Positions 33,866 to 45,388 of a stretch of DNA of 64,000 nt are shown one piece after another. The stretch is from assembly GCA_016808115.1 (NCBI GenBank), contig JAEQBH010009425.1, positions 1-64,000 on the forward strand, given 5' to 3'. Source of the stretch: Tetrastigma voinierianum (taxonomy: Eukaryota; Streptophyta; Magnoliopsida; Vitales; Vitaceae). The notes under the pieces were generated by a model. The model did not search any database, was not told the origin of the DNA, and saw only the letters and a program-made list of their open reading frames with translations. Each line of letters starts with the position of its first letter. The stretch's first letter is position 1. The translations under genes were made by a program, and so were the position numbers.

Positions 33866-36353
33866 TGATGAGTCTAAAACTCATATTTTTAAGCCCATTT
33901 TTCAAGTATATTTCAGGCTTAAAAGTCTTATTTAATGTTAAAATATGAAAGTTTCACTCAGATTTATGTTTTGTAGAAATTTGATGGCGACAAAAATAGA
34001 AAAATGGAAGTAAAAGCGAAATGTCGGTAGCGCTAGAAGAACAATGTTGCGACATCGTATGGAGAGTGTCAAGCAGTTACTCCAATGTCGCGACATTGCT
34101 GCGACATAGGTTGAAATAGATAGATTAGAATTTTGCAATGTTGGGACATTGCCATGACATTGGTTGCGATATCACTTAAGACTGCAGAACTCAAATTCAA
34201 TGTCGCAACTTCAAAATAGAGAATTATTCCAATGTCGTGACATTTCCACGACATCGACCAGTGTTTATCGACCAAAGGCGAACAACTTTGGAAATTAAAT
34301 TTGCGATAATAAGTGACATCGGATCGGTGATGTCCGCGACATCATATCAAAGAAATAGCCAAGGTGGTGAGACGACTTAATGTCCGCGACATCATTGCAG
34401 CAATGTCGCGACATCAACCGCGACATTAATGGGGCCTCGGAACATCAGTGTTGGCGTCGCGACATCGGTTCAATGTCATGACGCCAAGCTAAAATGCTCA
34501 TAAGGGAAGATGCAATGCTCTTGGCGACATCATATCGCAATGTCGCTACATCGGATCAAAGTAGTTAAGGTGGAAACCTAATGGACGATATGGCGACATT
34601 AGGTTATGATATTTGCGACATTAAGTGAAATAATCGAAGCTATGAATCGATAGCCGACATGAACGACATAAAAATTCATTCATAATGAGCCAATGTCGCG
34701 ACACCAAATTTAACCCACGACATAGTAGTTTCGATGTCGTGGTGATGTCCGCAACACCACGAAAGCGTACTAGGGCGAGAGGATTTTCTTAGGCTTTTGG
34801 ACAGCCTAATTGTCACCTAGTTTTAGAGACTGAACTGAGCTATGTAAAAACTCATGAGGAGTAGTGCAACGGCTTCCAATAAGCTTTCATTAAGTTTTGT
34901 GCTTTTGGAAGAAATTTGAAGTCTCATTGTATATAATTTTCCTTTTATTTTCTTTCCATTTTAGTTTTGTTTATGGATTTAGTTTTCTTATTTTAGATTA
35001 GAGTAGTGATCTGAACTGGTATTTCGAGCTGGATGAATGTAAATCAAGCTTCAATTTATGTTTGAACTTCAATGGAATATGGGAATTTTTATGGAATTCA
35101 TTTTTCTTCAGTTTTGATTACAATTTTAATGAATTTGTTTGATCAATTAATCATTGTCCTTTGTGATCCAGATTTGAAAGGCTAAGCTCCCTCTTAGAAT
35201 AATCTATTGTTGGGATTATTGTTTGTAATATTTTAATGTTGTTTTGGGTATGGCTTGGAGTAGTTGTAGTATTACTCTATCTTGAGGCCCCATTTGAATA
35301 TCGGTGTTTGGCGCAAAAATTTGTATCATTACTCTGGTACAGAATCATAAGTGACACAAAGATGGACTGCCCGAGCAAAAGCAGTCATAAGGGTAAATTA
35401 CACTGATATTATTTGAACTAATGCACTCTTTGGATCACTCTGGTATATCACTGGTGAAGTTCTAACCTCGACTTGAGTTCCACCATCGGTGATAGTAGAG
35501 TGGTGTTCTGAGAATATGATCACTTCTTGATCTATCAGTTTAATTTTGAGAGGTTTCACCTCAATTGAGTGGAATAATCTTAACCCCGTGTTAGCTAAGA
35601 TTCTAATCAAGGGGAGAGGGAATTCTTGTCTAATTGATGGCTGAGGTACCAATTATTTTGAAAAGGGTTTGCATTATCCTGTATATGGAGCTGACGATTT
35701 TGAGTCTGAAGATGGCTTGTGAAATGCGAGAAGGAAAAACAACCAAATCTTAAAAGGGAACAAATCTTACGTGTAGCTTTTCAGACTCATTGACTAAAGA
35801 TAGAAATGTGGTAAGCTAGAGAGTGAAATGTGTGGTGTGAGGAGAAATCCAAATGCTAACACTAACTTGCTCTTAGACAATTCCAATTTTCATGTCCCAT
35901 ACTTTATATTTTATTTGGAAACTTGCAAAGTGATGGTCACAACACTAATTTCATTCCTAGTGTTATTTAAGTCCGGTAAACTCTCTAATTTATGTATTTT
36001 AATTTATATATCCGCTTATTTAAATTTATTTTAGAAAGATAATCATCACATACAAATTAGGAGTTCGAATAGTGATGATCTTGGTAGTGAGAATAGTTAA
36101 TCTTTAGATTTTCAAAATCAATCATCGTGGGAATGATATGGACTTAAAAATTAACTTTATTACTTGTATGACCTATGCACTTGATTTAGACCCGAACCTA
36201 ATTTTAATTTAAAATTGTGCTACGTAGAAAATCGTTTTATATATTGAGTCTCGACAAATTTTTTGGCATAATTCTTTGAGGATAGAATAATCTCTACGAG
36301 GTAGCGATCTTGGGAAATCGGTCGTTTTTGGTCTATGTAAAAATTAGTCAACA
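33866..36353 (+). mobile_element. 5' LTR of Athila-1
   Basis: Begins TGATGAGTCTAAAACTC and ends AATTAGTCAACA, 2488 bp. It matches 50471-50605 plus 53656-56020. It holds a cluster of TGTCGCGACA boxes (34020-34760). The TATA box seen in the 3' LTR at 54491 is decayed here to CTATGTAAAAAC near 34840. Confidence 0.92.
34020..34760. promoter_or_regulatory. Cluster of TGTCGCGACA palindromic boxes, Athila-1 5' LTR U3
   Basis: Exact TGTCGCGACA occurs near 34085, 34405 and 34692. Close variants (TGTCCGCGACA, CGTCGCGACA, TGTCATGAC, TGTCGTGACA) fill the interval between them. The box is a perfect 10 bp palindrome. It lies directly upstream of the position of the LTR TATA box. Confidence 0.7.
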
Positions 36354-36358
36354 AATTT

Positions 36359-36377
36359 TTGGCCCTGTTACCAGGGA
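36359..36377 (+). other. Primer-binding site of Athila-1, Asp-tRNA type
   Basis: TTGGCCCTGTTACCAGGGA lies five bases after the LTR end. It differs at few positions from the TGGCGCCGTTGCCGGGGA site common in Athila and related plant elements. Confidence 0.85.
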
Positions 36378-36589
36378 TTGAATTGAAGTAAAATTTAAAG
36401 ATCAATATTCTTGCCAAAAAAATACTTGCTAGTTTGGACATTTTTCTTTTCACTTTTATAAAAAAATTTCAAAAATAGTTTTAGCTCTGATAGTTGACTT
36501 ATGCGATCTTTTATGTACATCATGTAATTACACATTTATCTATTGATATCACTTGATCTTAGTGTATTTCTATTTTAGGAAGTTATCAC

Positions 36590-38130
36590 ATGCACAGAAG
36601 ACTAGAAGAAGAACTGCTGCCACTGGACATAGAGAAATATGAAGAAAGTAAGAATTGCTGAAGCAATAGCTATGGCAGAGCAAGAAGAGAGGCGATCAAC
36701 ATGTACCCGATAGATCAACAATGAAAAGCCTCAAGGAGAACCATGGAAGATTTTTGGAGGCTAGTCATGAAATAGTGCTCATTTGTAAAGCGACCACCCG
36801 TTGACGAATAACTTTGTTTGAAGCACCTTTCAGCTTGCTCACGATCACCATGGTGCAACAACATCAATTCACGGAGACATCCGATAAGGATCCCAATGAG
36901 CACCTAGGAATATTTATAGGATAGCAAAACATGTCAAACTGAATGGAATTAATCCAGGTCTTATCATTTGCAGGTTATTTCCGCTTCTCGATGAGAGATG
37001 TAGCAACCCGGTTGGTTTGAGTCAATGCCATATGGATCGATTAACAGGCGGGAGGTTGGTTAAAAAGCTTTTATGGAGGATTTTTTCCCACCAACCCTCA
37101 CCTTGGGAGAAAGAAGAGAGATTATGAGCATAAATCAAGGAGAAGAAGAAAGCCTCTACAATGCTTGGAAGTGCAACTCTTGAAGAGAGATGTCCGATGC
37201 GTGGGATTGATCAAGTCACCCGATGGACATTTTTATCATGATAATTACTCTTCAAGGGAATTATAGATGCAACTTTAATGTTGGGTATTCAACGAGAAGA
37301 GTCTTGAAAGAGGCAACCCGACTTATTGAAGATTTTGCTAAAAGCAACTATAGAGCTCAAGCTGAGACTTTAGGGAGTAACTTGATTGAAAGGAGTATCT
37401 TTGGGGATTGAAACGGGATGGCTTTACTTGATTAGAAGCAAAGTTGGATATGTTGATGGTAAGATGGAAAAGCGCAAGAAAAGGAAGCCATTCCAAAAAA
37501 AATGCGGTGAGGGCCCAGAAGGAGGTGAGCGAAAGGCATGGTGATGGGAGGTACTTGCTCATGAGGTCCCTATCAATTGGGAAGGCTTGATTTGTGGTGT
37601 GACAAAAGCTAAAATTTCAAGCCTAACAACAACTTCCAACCACTACACACTTGCATTGAGAAACCATGAAAATTTTCCTATGGAAATTGGAGTGCGATAG
37701 TCAGGCCGGTGCAGAATTTTTTCATCAGCAATATGCTTCTGAGGTTTCAAGAGGCGGTAGCAACAAAGGCGACGAGGCGAGAACCGGGGCAGAGAAGGTC
37801 TCGGAGTCTTTTGAAGATTGATCATTGCAAACTAATAGGAGAAGAACAAAAACTATGAACATTCATGAACAAAAGTTTGCTGAGCTAGCAGCATTACAGG
37901 CAAACCTGAAAGGTGTTGAGGCGATACGATGCATCTCTAAAAGTCTGGGCTTCGAATTGGGACCAGTTGGCCCATATCAATCAGAAAAAGTAAGTTTAGG
38001 GATTCCCTTCCTAAGTGATACAAAGAAGAATCAAAGGTGTGCAAAATTATATTATAAGTGGCAAAGAACTCAAAAAAAAAAGAGGAAAGAGAATGAATAG
38101 TGAAAATGAGGATAAAGCCAGAAGGCTGAA
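36590..38130 (+). pseudogene. Athila-1 gag pseudogene
   Basis: Blocks on the plus strand, in different frames, match Athila gag: DPNEHLGIFI near 36862-36893, KLNGINPGLIICRLFPL near 36940-36985, and YSTRRVLKEATRLIEDFAKS near 37285-37345. The capsid domain order is kept. An open stretch at 37855-38100 (MNIHEQKFAELAALQANLKG) is Lys-rich at its end and may be the C-terminal part. Stops and shifts are frequent. No clear zinc knuckle was seen. Confidence 0.75.
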
Positions 38131-38389
38131 GAAAGTGAAGGCGACGGATTAGAGTGGTGAGAAGAAAGAAGAAGATCTATATGGTGGGTTAAACGACCTG
38201 CCGGAGTTGAGGAAAAGGAAAACTCTGAAAGAAAGAGGAGGTGAGATTACATGTGTGCATCATTCATTCCATAAGAGTTGTGAAACTAAAAGATAGGGTG
38301 ATCAAATCTCTAGAGATTGTAGCATGTGAGAAGATGAAGTGATATTCAATATACTAAGACATTAGCTCAGACCTCATATGCCAAGTTCA

Positions 38390-38920
38390 TGAAAGATATT
38401 CTGGGCAAGAAGAGGAAACTTGATGAAGAAGGAGTGGTGAGCCTATCAACCACTTGCAGTGCTGTGATCTAGAAGAGTTTGCCAATGAAGATGTAGGATT
38501 TAGGTAGCTTCACCATTCCTTGCACCATATGGAATTATGGTGAAGAGCATTGTGATTGCAGGCAAATATATCCAACTTTGATGCTGTATCTGTCGTGAGA
38601 AGAGATTAAGTTTAGGAGACTTACTCATAATACAAACATAAATAATATAGATAGAACATGGCTCGACTGAGGATCATGAGAGATGTCTTTAATTGAGGTA
38701 GGAAGTTTTTATTTTCCTGTGGAATTTATGGTAGGTTGATGTGGAAGAAGATAAACAATTGCCATTTAACTCTCTTGGGGAGGAAGACAAATTCACTTCC
38801 TAAGAGGCAGTATAGTGCAGATATGAAAGGAGAGCTCACTCTTAGAGTAAGAGATGAAAAGTACACTTCATCTGAATCAAAGCAGCATTTGATGTTAACA
38901 ATGCTAAATGTAAGAATGAA
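38390..38920 (+). pseudogene. Athila-1 protease pseudogene
   Basis: KKRKLDEEGVVSLSTTCSAV (about 38409-38468) and LGSFTIPCTIWNYG (about 38500-38540) match the segment before the Athila retropepsin. The active-site D-L-G-A motif itself is not readable and may be lost. At about 38822-38865, DMKGELTLRVRDEKY matches the end of the protease domain. Broken by several frameshifts. Confidence 0.75.
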
Positions 38921-38979
38921 ACAGTAGTTCCATCAGTCAGAACACAGTCTATGATTATAAAATTAAATTCAATTAATAA

Positions 38980-39360
38980 TATGAAGAATTTTTAGTATAT
39001 TGAGGCTCTTGATGTTGAATATATGAATTCTAGTCTTAAATGTAAAGAAACAGTACTCAGTCTAAAACAAATCAGTCCAGAAAAGTCAAGCAGTAGTGAA
39101 GAGAAGGTACAAGAAGTGGAGAAAAGTTTTGAAGGGTTAATTCTTAAATTTAGAATTCAATGAATAAGAATATGAAGAATTTTTAGTATATTGAGGCTCT
39201 TGATGTTGAATATATGAATTCCGGTCTTGAATGTAAAACGTGCTCGATCACAAGAAATCGGTGTAGAAAGTCAAGCGGCGGTGAAAGAAGGTCTGAGGTG
39301 GAGAAAAGTTCTAAAGGGATAATTCTTAAAGAATTACCCAAACATTTGAAATATGCCTTC
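38980..39360 (+). repeat. 191 bp tandem duplication between Athila-1 protease and RT
   Basis: ATGAAGAATTTTTAGTATAT begins at 38981 and again at 39172. The two copies continue through TTGAGGCTCTTGATGTTGAA, GTCAAGC and GGAGAAAAGTT to TTAATTCTTAAA/ATAATTCTTAAA. Only the second copy is joined to the readable RT entry region. Confidence 0.85.
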
Positions 39361-40422
39361 TTAGGAGTTGAAAGAGCACAGCCTGTAATCATAGCAGTTG
39401 ACTTGATAGTAGAAAAAGAACAGAAACTGATTGGAATCCTCATAAAATATAAAGAAGCCATTGCTTGGTTAGTAGAAGACTTGAAAGGGATTAGTTCTTC
39501 AATTTGCATGCATAAAATCCTCTGAGAAGAATCTGAAAACATCGATTGAACATGAAAAGAAGACTAAGCCGGTGATGAAAGGATTTGTCGAGGAAAAGAG
39601 GTATTGAAATGGTGAATACGGGATTTATCTATGCAATCTCTTATAACAGGGTTTCTGATTCCGTAATGGTTCCCAAAGAGTCATCGAAATGAGAAAAAAT
39701 GAATTGATTCAACGAACTATGATAGGATGGAGGGTGTGCAGTGATTATGAAAGTTGAACACGACAACGAAAGGATCACTATCTTTGCTCTTTATTGATCC
39801 ATATTAGACGGAGTTTAGGCACCCTTATTTATGTTTTCTTGATGGATATTCTAGTTATATTCAAATTGCCATAGCCCTAGAGGACCAAGAGAAAACTACT
39901 TTTACATGTCCTTATGGCACATTTTCTTTTAGAAGGATGCCATTTGGATTGTGTAATGCTCCTACCACCTTTCAAAGGTGTATGATGTCCATGTTCTCAG
40001 ATTTGGTGGAAGAGGCTATGGAAATTTTTATGGATGACTTCTCAGTATATGGATCCAGTTTTGAGCATTGCCTGAAAAATTTAGAGACTGTACTACAGAG
40101 GTGCAAAGACAAGAATTTAGCTTTGAATTGGGAAAAATGTCATTTCATGGTAACAGAAAAAATTGTCTTGGGACATAAGATTTCTACAGCTGGGCTAGAA
40201 GTTGACCAAGCTAAGGTTTTTGTGATCAAGGGGATTAGAAGTTTTTTGGGACATTCTAGATTTTACAGAAGATTTATCAAAGACTCCTCAAAAATTTCTA
40301 GACCATTATGCAGACTGCTGGAGAAGGATGCCAAGTTTGAATTTGATGATTCTTGCTTGTCTGCATTTAAAGAGATAAAATCCAGGTTGGTTATAGCTCC
40401 CATCATGGCAACACTAGACTAA
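39214..40422 (+). pseudogene. Athila-1 reverse transcriptase, largely readable
   Basis: The entry block ELPKHLKYAFLG to DLKGISSSICMHKIL is open at 39310-39525. A shifted region follows. From about 39832 the frame is open again with FLDGYSSYIQIAIALEDQ (first catalytic Asp), RRMPFGLCNAPTTFQRCM and the second motif EIFMDDFSVYG at about 40021-40053, with both Asp present. GIRSFLGHSRFYRRFIKD marks the connection. A stop at 40423-40425 separates it from RNase H in the same frame. Catalytic residues are intact but the N-terminal part is frame-shifted. Confidence 0.92.
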
Positions 40423-40425
40423 AAC

Positions 40426-40860
40426 AAAGAGTTTGAAATCATGTGTGATGCTAGTGACTATCTGATGCGACGATTTTGGAGACCAGAAACGAGAGAAAAT
40501 TTTAAGAGCCATATACTATGCTAGCAAAACCTTTAATGAAGCACAAAGAACTACTCAACTACAGAAAAGGAGATGCTAGCAATGGTGTTTGCTTGTGAAA
40601 ATTTTATACCATATATAATGGGGTCCCATGTTATCATACACTCTAATCATTGTAATTAAAGTATCTCATGGCAAGAAAAGATGCTAAACGAGAGAGCATT
40701 GGAGTGGGTACTACTTCTTTATGATAATTTGATTTAGAAATGCAAAGGATAAGAAGGGAGTGACAATGTGATAGTTGATCGCCTTGTCAGATTAGAAAAA
40801 GTTCTTGTAGGAAAAGGGACGAGGAATTGAATAAAATTTCCCTCATGAGTGGCTTTTTCA
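40426..40860 (+). pseudogene. Athila-1 RNase H pseudogene
   Basis: KEFEIMCDASDY at 40429-40464 holds the first catalytic Asp. TTEKEMLAMVFACENF near 40558-40605 holds the catalytic Glu in the Thr-Glu-Lys-Glu motif. GSHVIIHSNH follows at 40621-40650 where the family has a Thr-Asp-His. VIVDRLVRLE near 40770-40800 is the end of the domain (Ala-Asp-x-Leu-Ser-Arg in intact copies). At least two frameshifts. Confidence 0.85.
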
Positions 40861-41025
40861 AGTGTTAGTCAATCCTGCAGTATCTTGCGATATTGTTAAT
40901 TACTTAGCTTGTGGGATAATGCCCGAAAAGCTGGATTTAGCTACCAGAGAAAAAGCGAGGCGATACTAGGTATATATGGGATGACCCAGCATTGTTTGAA
41001 AAGAGGCGATTAGATCATTCAGAAG

Positions 41026-42130
41026 ATGTGTTCGGAAGGTGAAGCGGTGGAATTATTGATAAGTGTCATGCATTACCATATGGAGGGCACTTTGCGGGAA
41101 GAGCAGAACAACCCGGAAAAGTTCCTAAAATCAAGTTTTTATTGGCCTACTCTATTCAGAGATTGTTCAGAATGGGTTAAACATTGTGATAGATGTCAGA
41201 GAATGATCAATATAAACAGAAGAAATGAAATTCCTCTGCAAGGGATCCTGGTGGTGTAAATTTTTGATGTATGGGGGATAGATTTTATGGGACCTTTCCA
41301 ACCCTCATTTGGAAATCAGTATATTTTCCTAGCTGTGGACTATGTATCAAAATGGGTAGAAGCTATAGCTTGTCTAAGAAATAATGCCAACATAATGGCG
41401 GAGTTTATTCAAAGAAATATCTTAAGTAGATTTGGAGCCCCAAGGACAATCATCAGTGATGAGGGAAGCCATTTTACAAACAAACTGTTTGCAAAACTTA
41501 TGAGCAGATATGGAATCAGACATGTTATGGGATTGACTTATCACCCTCAGTCCAATGGACAAGCAGAAATATCCAATAGGGAGATAAAGAATGTCTTGAA
41601 AAAGACAGTAAGCACAAGCAGAAGAGACTGGTCAGTCAAGTTAGATGATGCACTGTGGGCTTACAGGACTACTTATGAATCTCCTATTGGAATGTCCCCA
41701 TACAGGTTAGTATTTGGAAAACCTTGCCATCTCCCTCTTGAGCTTGAATATAAAGCTATGTGGGTAATAAAGAAACTGAACTATGATTTCAAAGCTGCCA
41801 AAGAAAACAGACAATTCCAATTGAATGAACTGGAAGAGCTGAGAAATAAAGCTCATGATAATGCGAGAATCTACAAAGATAAGATTAAAAAGTGGCATGA
41901 TCTAGAAGATTATGAGGAAAGAGTATAGAGTAGGAGAGCTAGTCTTACTGTACAATTCAAGGCTAAAACTTTTTCTAAGAAAACTCAAGTCAAGGTGGAG
42001 TTGTCCATACACAGTAGTTGCAGTTACCCCTTTTAGAGCAGTAACACTGAAAACCAATTATGGAGATGAGTTTAAAGTGAATGGCCAGAGGCTGAAACAT
42101 TACTTGGGAGGATTACCAAATGAAGAATAG
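41026..42130 (+). pseudogene. Athila-1 integrase, almost intact
   Basis: The zinc-binding N-terminus ends WVKHCDRCQR near 41176-41205; its first His pair (HYHMEG) is altered in context. One stop at 41257-41259 lies before the core, which is otherwise in one frame to 41928. The core has FDVWGIDFMG (catalytic Asp codon 41281-41283), TIISDEGSHFTN (second Asp, about 41456) and NGQAEISNREIK (catalytic Glu, about 41566). A one-base shift near 41920 moves to the frame 41912-42130, which has VGELVLLYNSRLKLF and the GPY/F-type module with WSCPYTV. Only one stop and one shift separate this from an open integrase. Confidence 0.95.
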
Positions 42131-42719
42131 TCCTAGATTTGAAGAGATCAAAAGAATTACTGAAAAGAGAACACATTGCAGTAAAGTCAAGTTAAAGACA
42201 TAAAAATGAGCATCTACTTGGGAGGCAACCCAAGCAATTTTCATTTTCTTTTAGTGTGATTTTGTTTAATTCAATGTGTTTGAATAGTTTATTTGGTAGA
42301 GTAGTTTTATTAGAATTTATTTGTAACCTATGTAATCAAACTTTGTAAAATTTCATGATAATGAAGTTGCCAAGAGATGTGAAAGTTATTTTTGAAGCAT
42401 TTCCAACCAAATTGAGTTATGCCGAGTTGATTACAAAGGGGAGTCTACTTCCATTACTTATTCTTTGAAAATAATGCATATACTAAGTTTTGGGGAGTGT
42501 AATTTATCTGAGTTAGAAATTACATAGTAGCTTCATTGTTTCTTTGTTGCATAGTTGTGTGATAATTTACCTTGATACAATGAAAATATCTTGAGTTGGT
42601 AGTTGAAAATTTGAGTGTATTCTTGTTAGTGCCAATTAGAGATTCCTCAATATTGACTCTTATATTCCACAAGCACACTGAATTTGTAGAAATAAAATGG
42701 AAATATAGTAAAATTTTCT
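42131..42719 (+). other. Spacer between pol and second ORF of Athila-1
   Basis: No ORF. A hairpin CTTGGG-AGGCAA-CCCAAG lies at 42217-42234. The rest is AT-rich. Confidence 0.6.
42217..42234 (+). other. Hairpin CTTGGG-AGGCAA-CCCAAG after pol
   Basis: Perfect 6 bp stem with a 6 nt loop about 90 bp after the pol stop. The phrase TTGGGAGGCAACCCAA is, from general knowledge, recurrent after pol in Athila-type elements. Confidence 0.65.
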
Positions 42720-43040
42720 AAAGAAGAAAACTCCTCAATGTCCATGACATCGGCCAATGATATTCACGACATCGGTTCAAAAATTTCCCCCGATGTCGCG
42801 ACATGCTTGAGTTATAAGCGACTTCAGTTAACATTACAGCGATATCGCGACATCAAAATTTAATGGACATCGAAATTCCAATGTCTCAACATCAATCTAA
42901 GTCAACAAGAGAGCAAGCGACATTGTCTCAATGTCGCGACATCCACTGACTCGATGTCGCGACATTGCACTAGAATCATAGAACCACAACTCCCGATGTC
43001 GCGCGTCGCAGTTGAAACCCGACTTACCTATATAAGGATA
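42720..43040 (+). promoter_or_regulatory. Internal promoter candidate: TGTCGCGACA boxes plus TATA box upstream of the second ORF
   Basis: Exact TGTCGCGACA occurs near 42793, 42931 and 42954, with variants TATCGCGACA, TGTCTCAACA and TGTCGCGCGTC nearby. CCTATATAAGG at 43028-43038 is a good TATA box, about 85 bp upstream of the ATG at 43124. The same order (boxes, then TATA) is found in the LTR. Confidence 0.65.
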
Positions 43041-43123
43041 TAATTCGTGGAGATTTTCAAATTCAAATCAAATATCTCAAGCTTTCTAACCCTAGCTTCC
43101 TCCAAATCTCCCTGAAACCAAGC

Positions 43124-44640
43124 AATGTCAAACCTTAACTCTCTGACCCTTGACGAAGTGATAGGAAACGTGGTAGAAGAAGTTATGAGAGAGAGGGCAG
43201 AGGAAGGGAACTAAGAAACTACTCTCGAGGTAGTTCCTAAAGAAATATAGGTTGTAGTGGAAGAAGAAGAGGCCAGGGCCTTCTACTCCAACAAGGGAGA
43301 AGAGGCTTTCAAGAAGCATCTTGCTAAGAAGGGGTATGAAGAAGAGAAAGGCTTTAAATAGCTCGTATCACCATTAAAAGAGGAAGTGGAATGAAGAGGC
43401 TAGGAGATAGTGAGCCAACACATGGAACTAGGAAGGAGGGCGCTAGTTAAGAAGTTTTACGCCAACCTGGGCGAGAGGAAAGACTTGACGTGCTATGTTA
43501 GGGGGAGATGGATCCCTTTTGGGGAAAGGGCCATCTCCTAAATCTTTGGGCTCAGACAAGTGTGGGAATGCACAGAGTATGAGTAGCTGAAAGAGCTGAG
43601 CCGAAGAAGATCGTCAGAGAACTCACGGATGGTGCAGGCGTGGCAAGGACCAAGACCATCACGCAGCACCTACATCGATAGGGCGTCTTATTAAAACCTA
43701 CATGAGAATGGTTCTACCTTATTAATTCAATGTTCAAGCCTTAGAAAGCATGTCTATTTGTGAGACAAAATTGCTATTATCGTTGGTCGAAGGCTTTGAA
43801 CTTGATCATGAGGAGAATTATCGAAGAGTCCGTGCAGATATAGTGAGAGCAATTTCTCAAAAGCAACATCCCTACCTGCATGTGATCACCTCTTGCAGTG
43901 TATCGAGGGGGAGATCAAAGTGTGAAAATGAAGAAGGCAAAGCCTCTCCTCTCACTCTAACCGAAGTCCTCAAAACTCTAGCAGAGGGTGAAGAGGTAGA
44001 GAGAATCAGAAAAAGAAGAAGAACAAAGGAAAAACCTAGGGAAACAGTCCCTGTAGTAAAGGCTGAGGAAGAGTTTGGAAATGAAGAAAGGGGCACATAG
44101 AAACGATTCTCTTCCTGCCACATTACTTGGAAGGATAGTAGCTCTATCTGCTGCTTGAAAACGAGGGGGTAAGTAGAGTTAAAGCTAAAAGGAACGGCTG
44201 ACTCTGAGTTGCTAGTTTTGATGAAGGAGATGAGAGAAGAAATGAGAAGAAGGGATGAGCAGCTCAGGGAATAGCTAAGGTGGAGAAGAAAATCAGGCTA
44301 CAGAAAACAAAATAAGAGAAGAGAACTTAGCAGCACTCCTCCAGTAAAGAGATGGGGAGTGGAAAGAAGAGTTAGCACAGAGGGATAGAGCAGAGAGCGA
44401 GCTAAGAGAGAGGAAGAACTTTTGTAGTGATCAATGAAGAGATATTAGGAGTTGATTAAGATTCTGGAGATAAGGGAAAAGGAGATGGAAAAAAATATGC
44501 TCCAAAAGGCAAAAGCCTTTGGGTACCTATATAAAGAACACCAGAAGGAAATCAAAGCTGTAATTCGAGGAGAAAGAGGGATGAAGAGCCAAGTCCACCA
44601 CTGAACTACGAGGGAGCGTAAAGACAAAGAGCATTGACCC
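43124..44640 (+). pseudogene. Second ORF of Athila-1: plant transposon protein-type domain plus coiled coil
   Basis: The likely start is ATG 43124 (MSNLNSLTLDEVI). A domain of the putative plant transposon protein type follows: VKKFYANLGERKDLTCYVRG near 43450-43505, then WIPFGERAIS. This family is common in Athila-like elements at the place where retroviruses have env; its role is not known. The C-terminal half (44220-44630) is Glu/Lys/Arg-rich with heptad-like patterns (EEMRRRDEQL, EHQKEIKAV) and looks like a coiled coil. Stops and frameshifts throughout. Athila-2 has the homologous ORF at 58760-60060. Confidence 0.7.
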
Positions 44641-45388
44641 CGGAGTGAACTGAGTACTTTAAATGCAAAGATATGTCGAAGCCTAGAGTGCTGAATTTGA
44701 AGGATCTGCAGATTACATTAGGAAGGCCGAATGAGCTAATGGACAACATCTTCTTTCTGAAGTGGTATCTCTTGACAAAGGGGAGAAATTAGTTCAAATG
44801 GTAAACCGAGAATCCTCGATCCACAGATTCAGCCTCTGGCGATTCTAAAATTTTGCTTAGGTGAATCTCGAGCCCTCGAAATCCCCGAAGAAAGAAGAAA
44901 TGAACTATATCTCTCTTTATCTTTCTCTATCTTGCTCTATCTTGGAATCCCATCATTATAATACATTCTCTTGTAAATAAAAAAATTTTTAAATTTTTGT
45001 GTGCAAATTTTCTTGTCGTCTTATTCTTCTTATTTTCCTTTAATTTTACATATATAGAGAGCTATAATAAATATGAAGTTGTGATTTGAAATAGTGGGAA
45101 TTTCAGTTACCCAGTGAATGCATGCTTGCTGAGATGAAAAGATAACAAGGCAAAACTCTGAAATGAAAATAGGTTGAATAATTGAGATAGGGTTTAAAGT
45201 TGTGATGTCAAGGATTGATAATCTAAATTTTTAGATTCTAAAAAAACTGAGTAGAAACGGAGTAAATGAGGCTACTAATTCTGAACTGATTGAAGCAATT
45301 ATAGTTTTAGAAAATGACTAAACTAACATAGTGGTCATAAGTACCTTGAAAACTGATTGTGCTTGGGTTAGGAACACTTTATTGGACT
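44641..45388 (+). other. Athila-1 3' internal region, part 1, no ORF
   Basis: Non-coding or unreadable sequence between the second ORF and the solo LTR at 45389. It continues at 49250. Confidence 0.55.
45384..45388 (+). repeat. Target site duplication GGACT, left copy
   Basis: GGACT precedes the LTR start TGTCACG at 45389 and recurs at 49250-49254. Confidence 0.7.
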
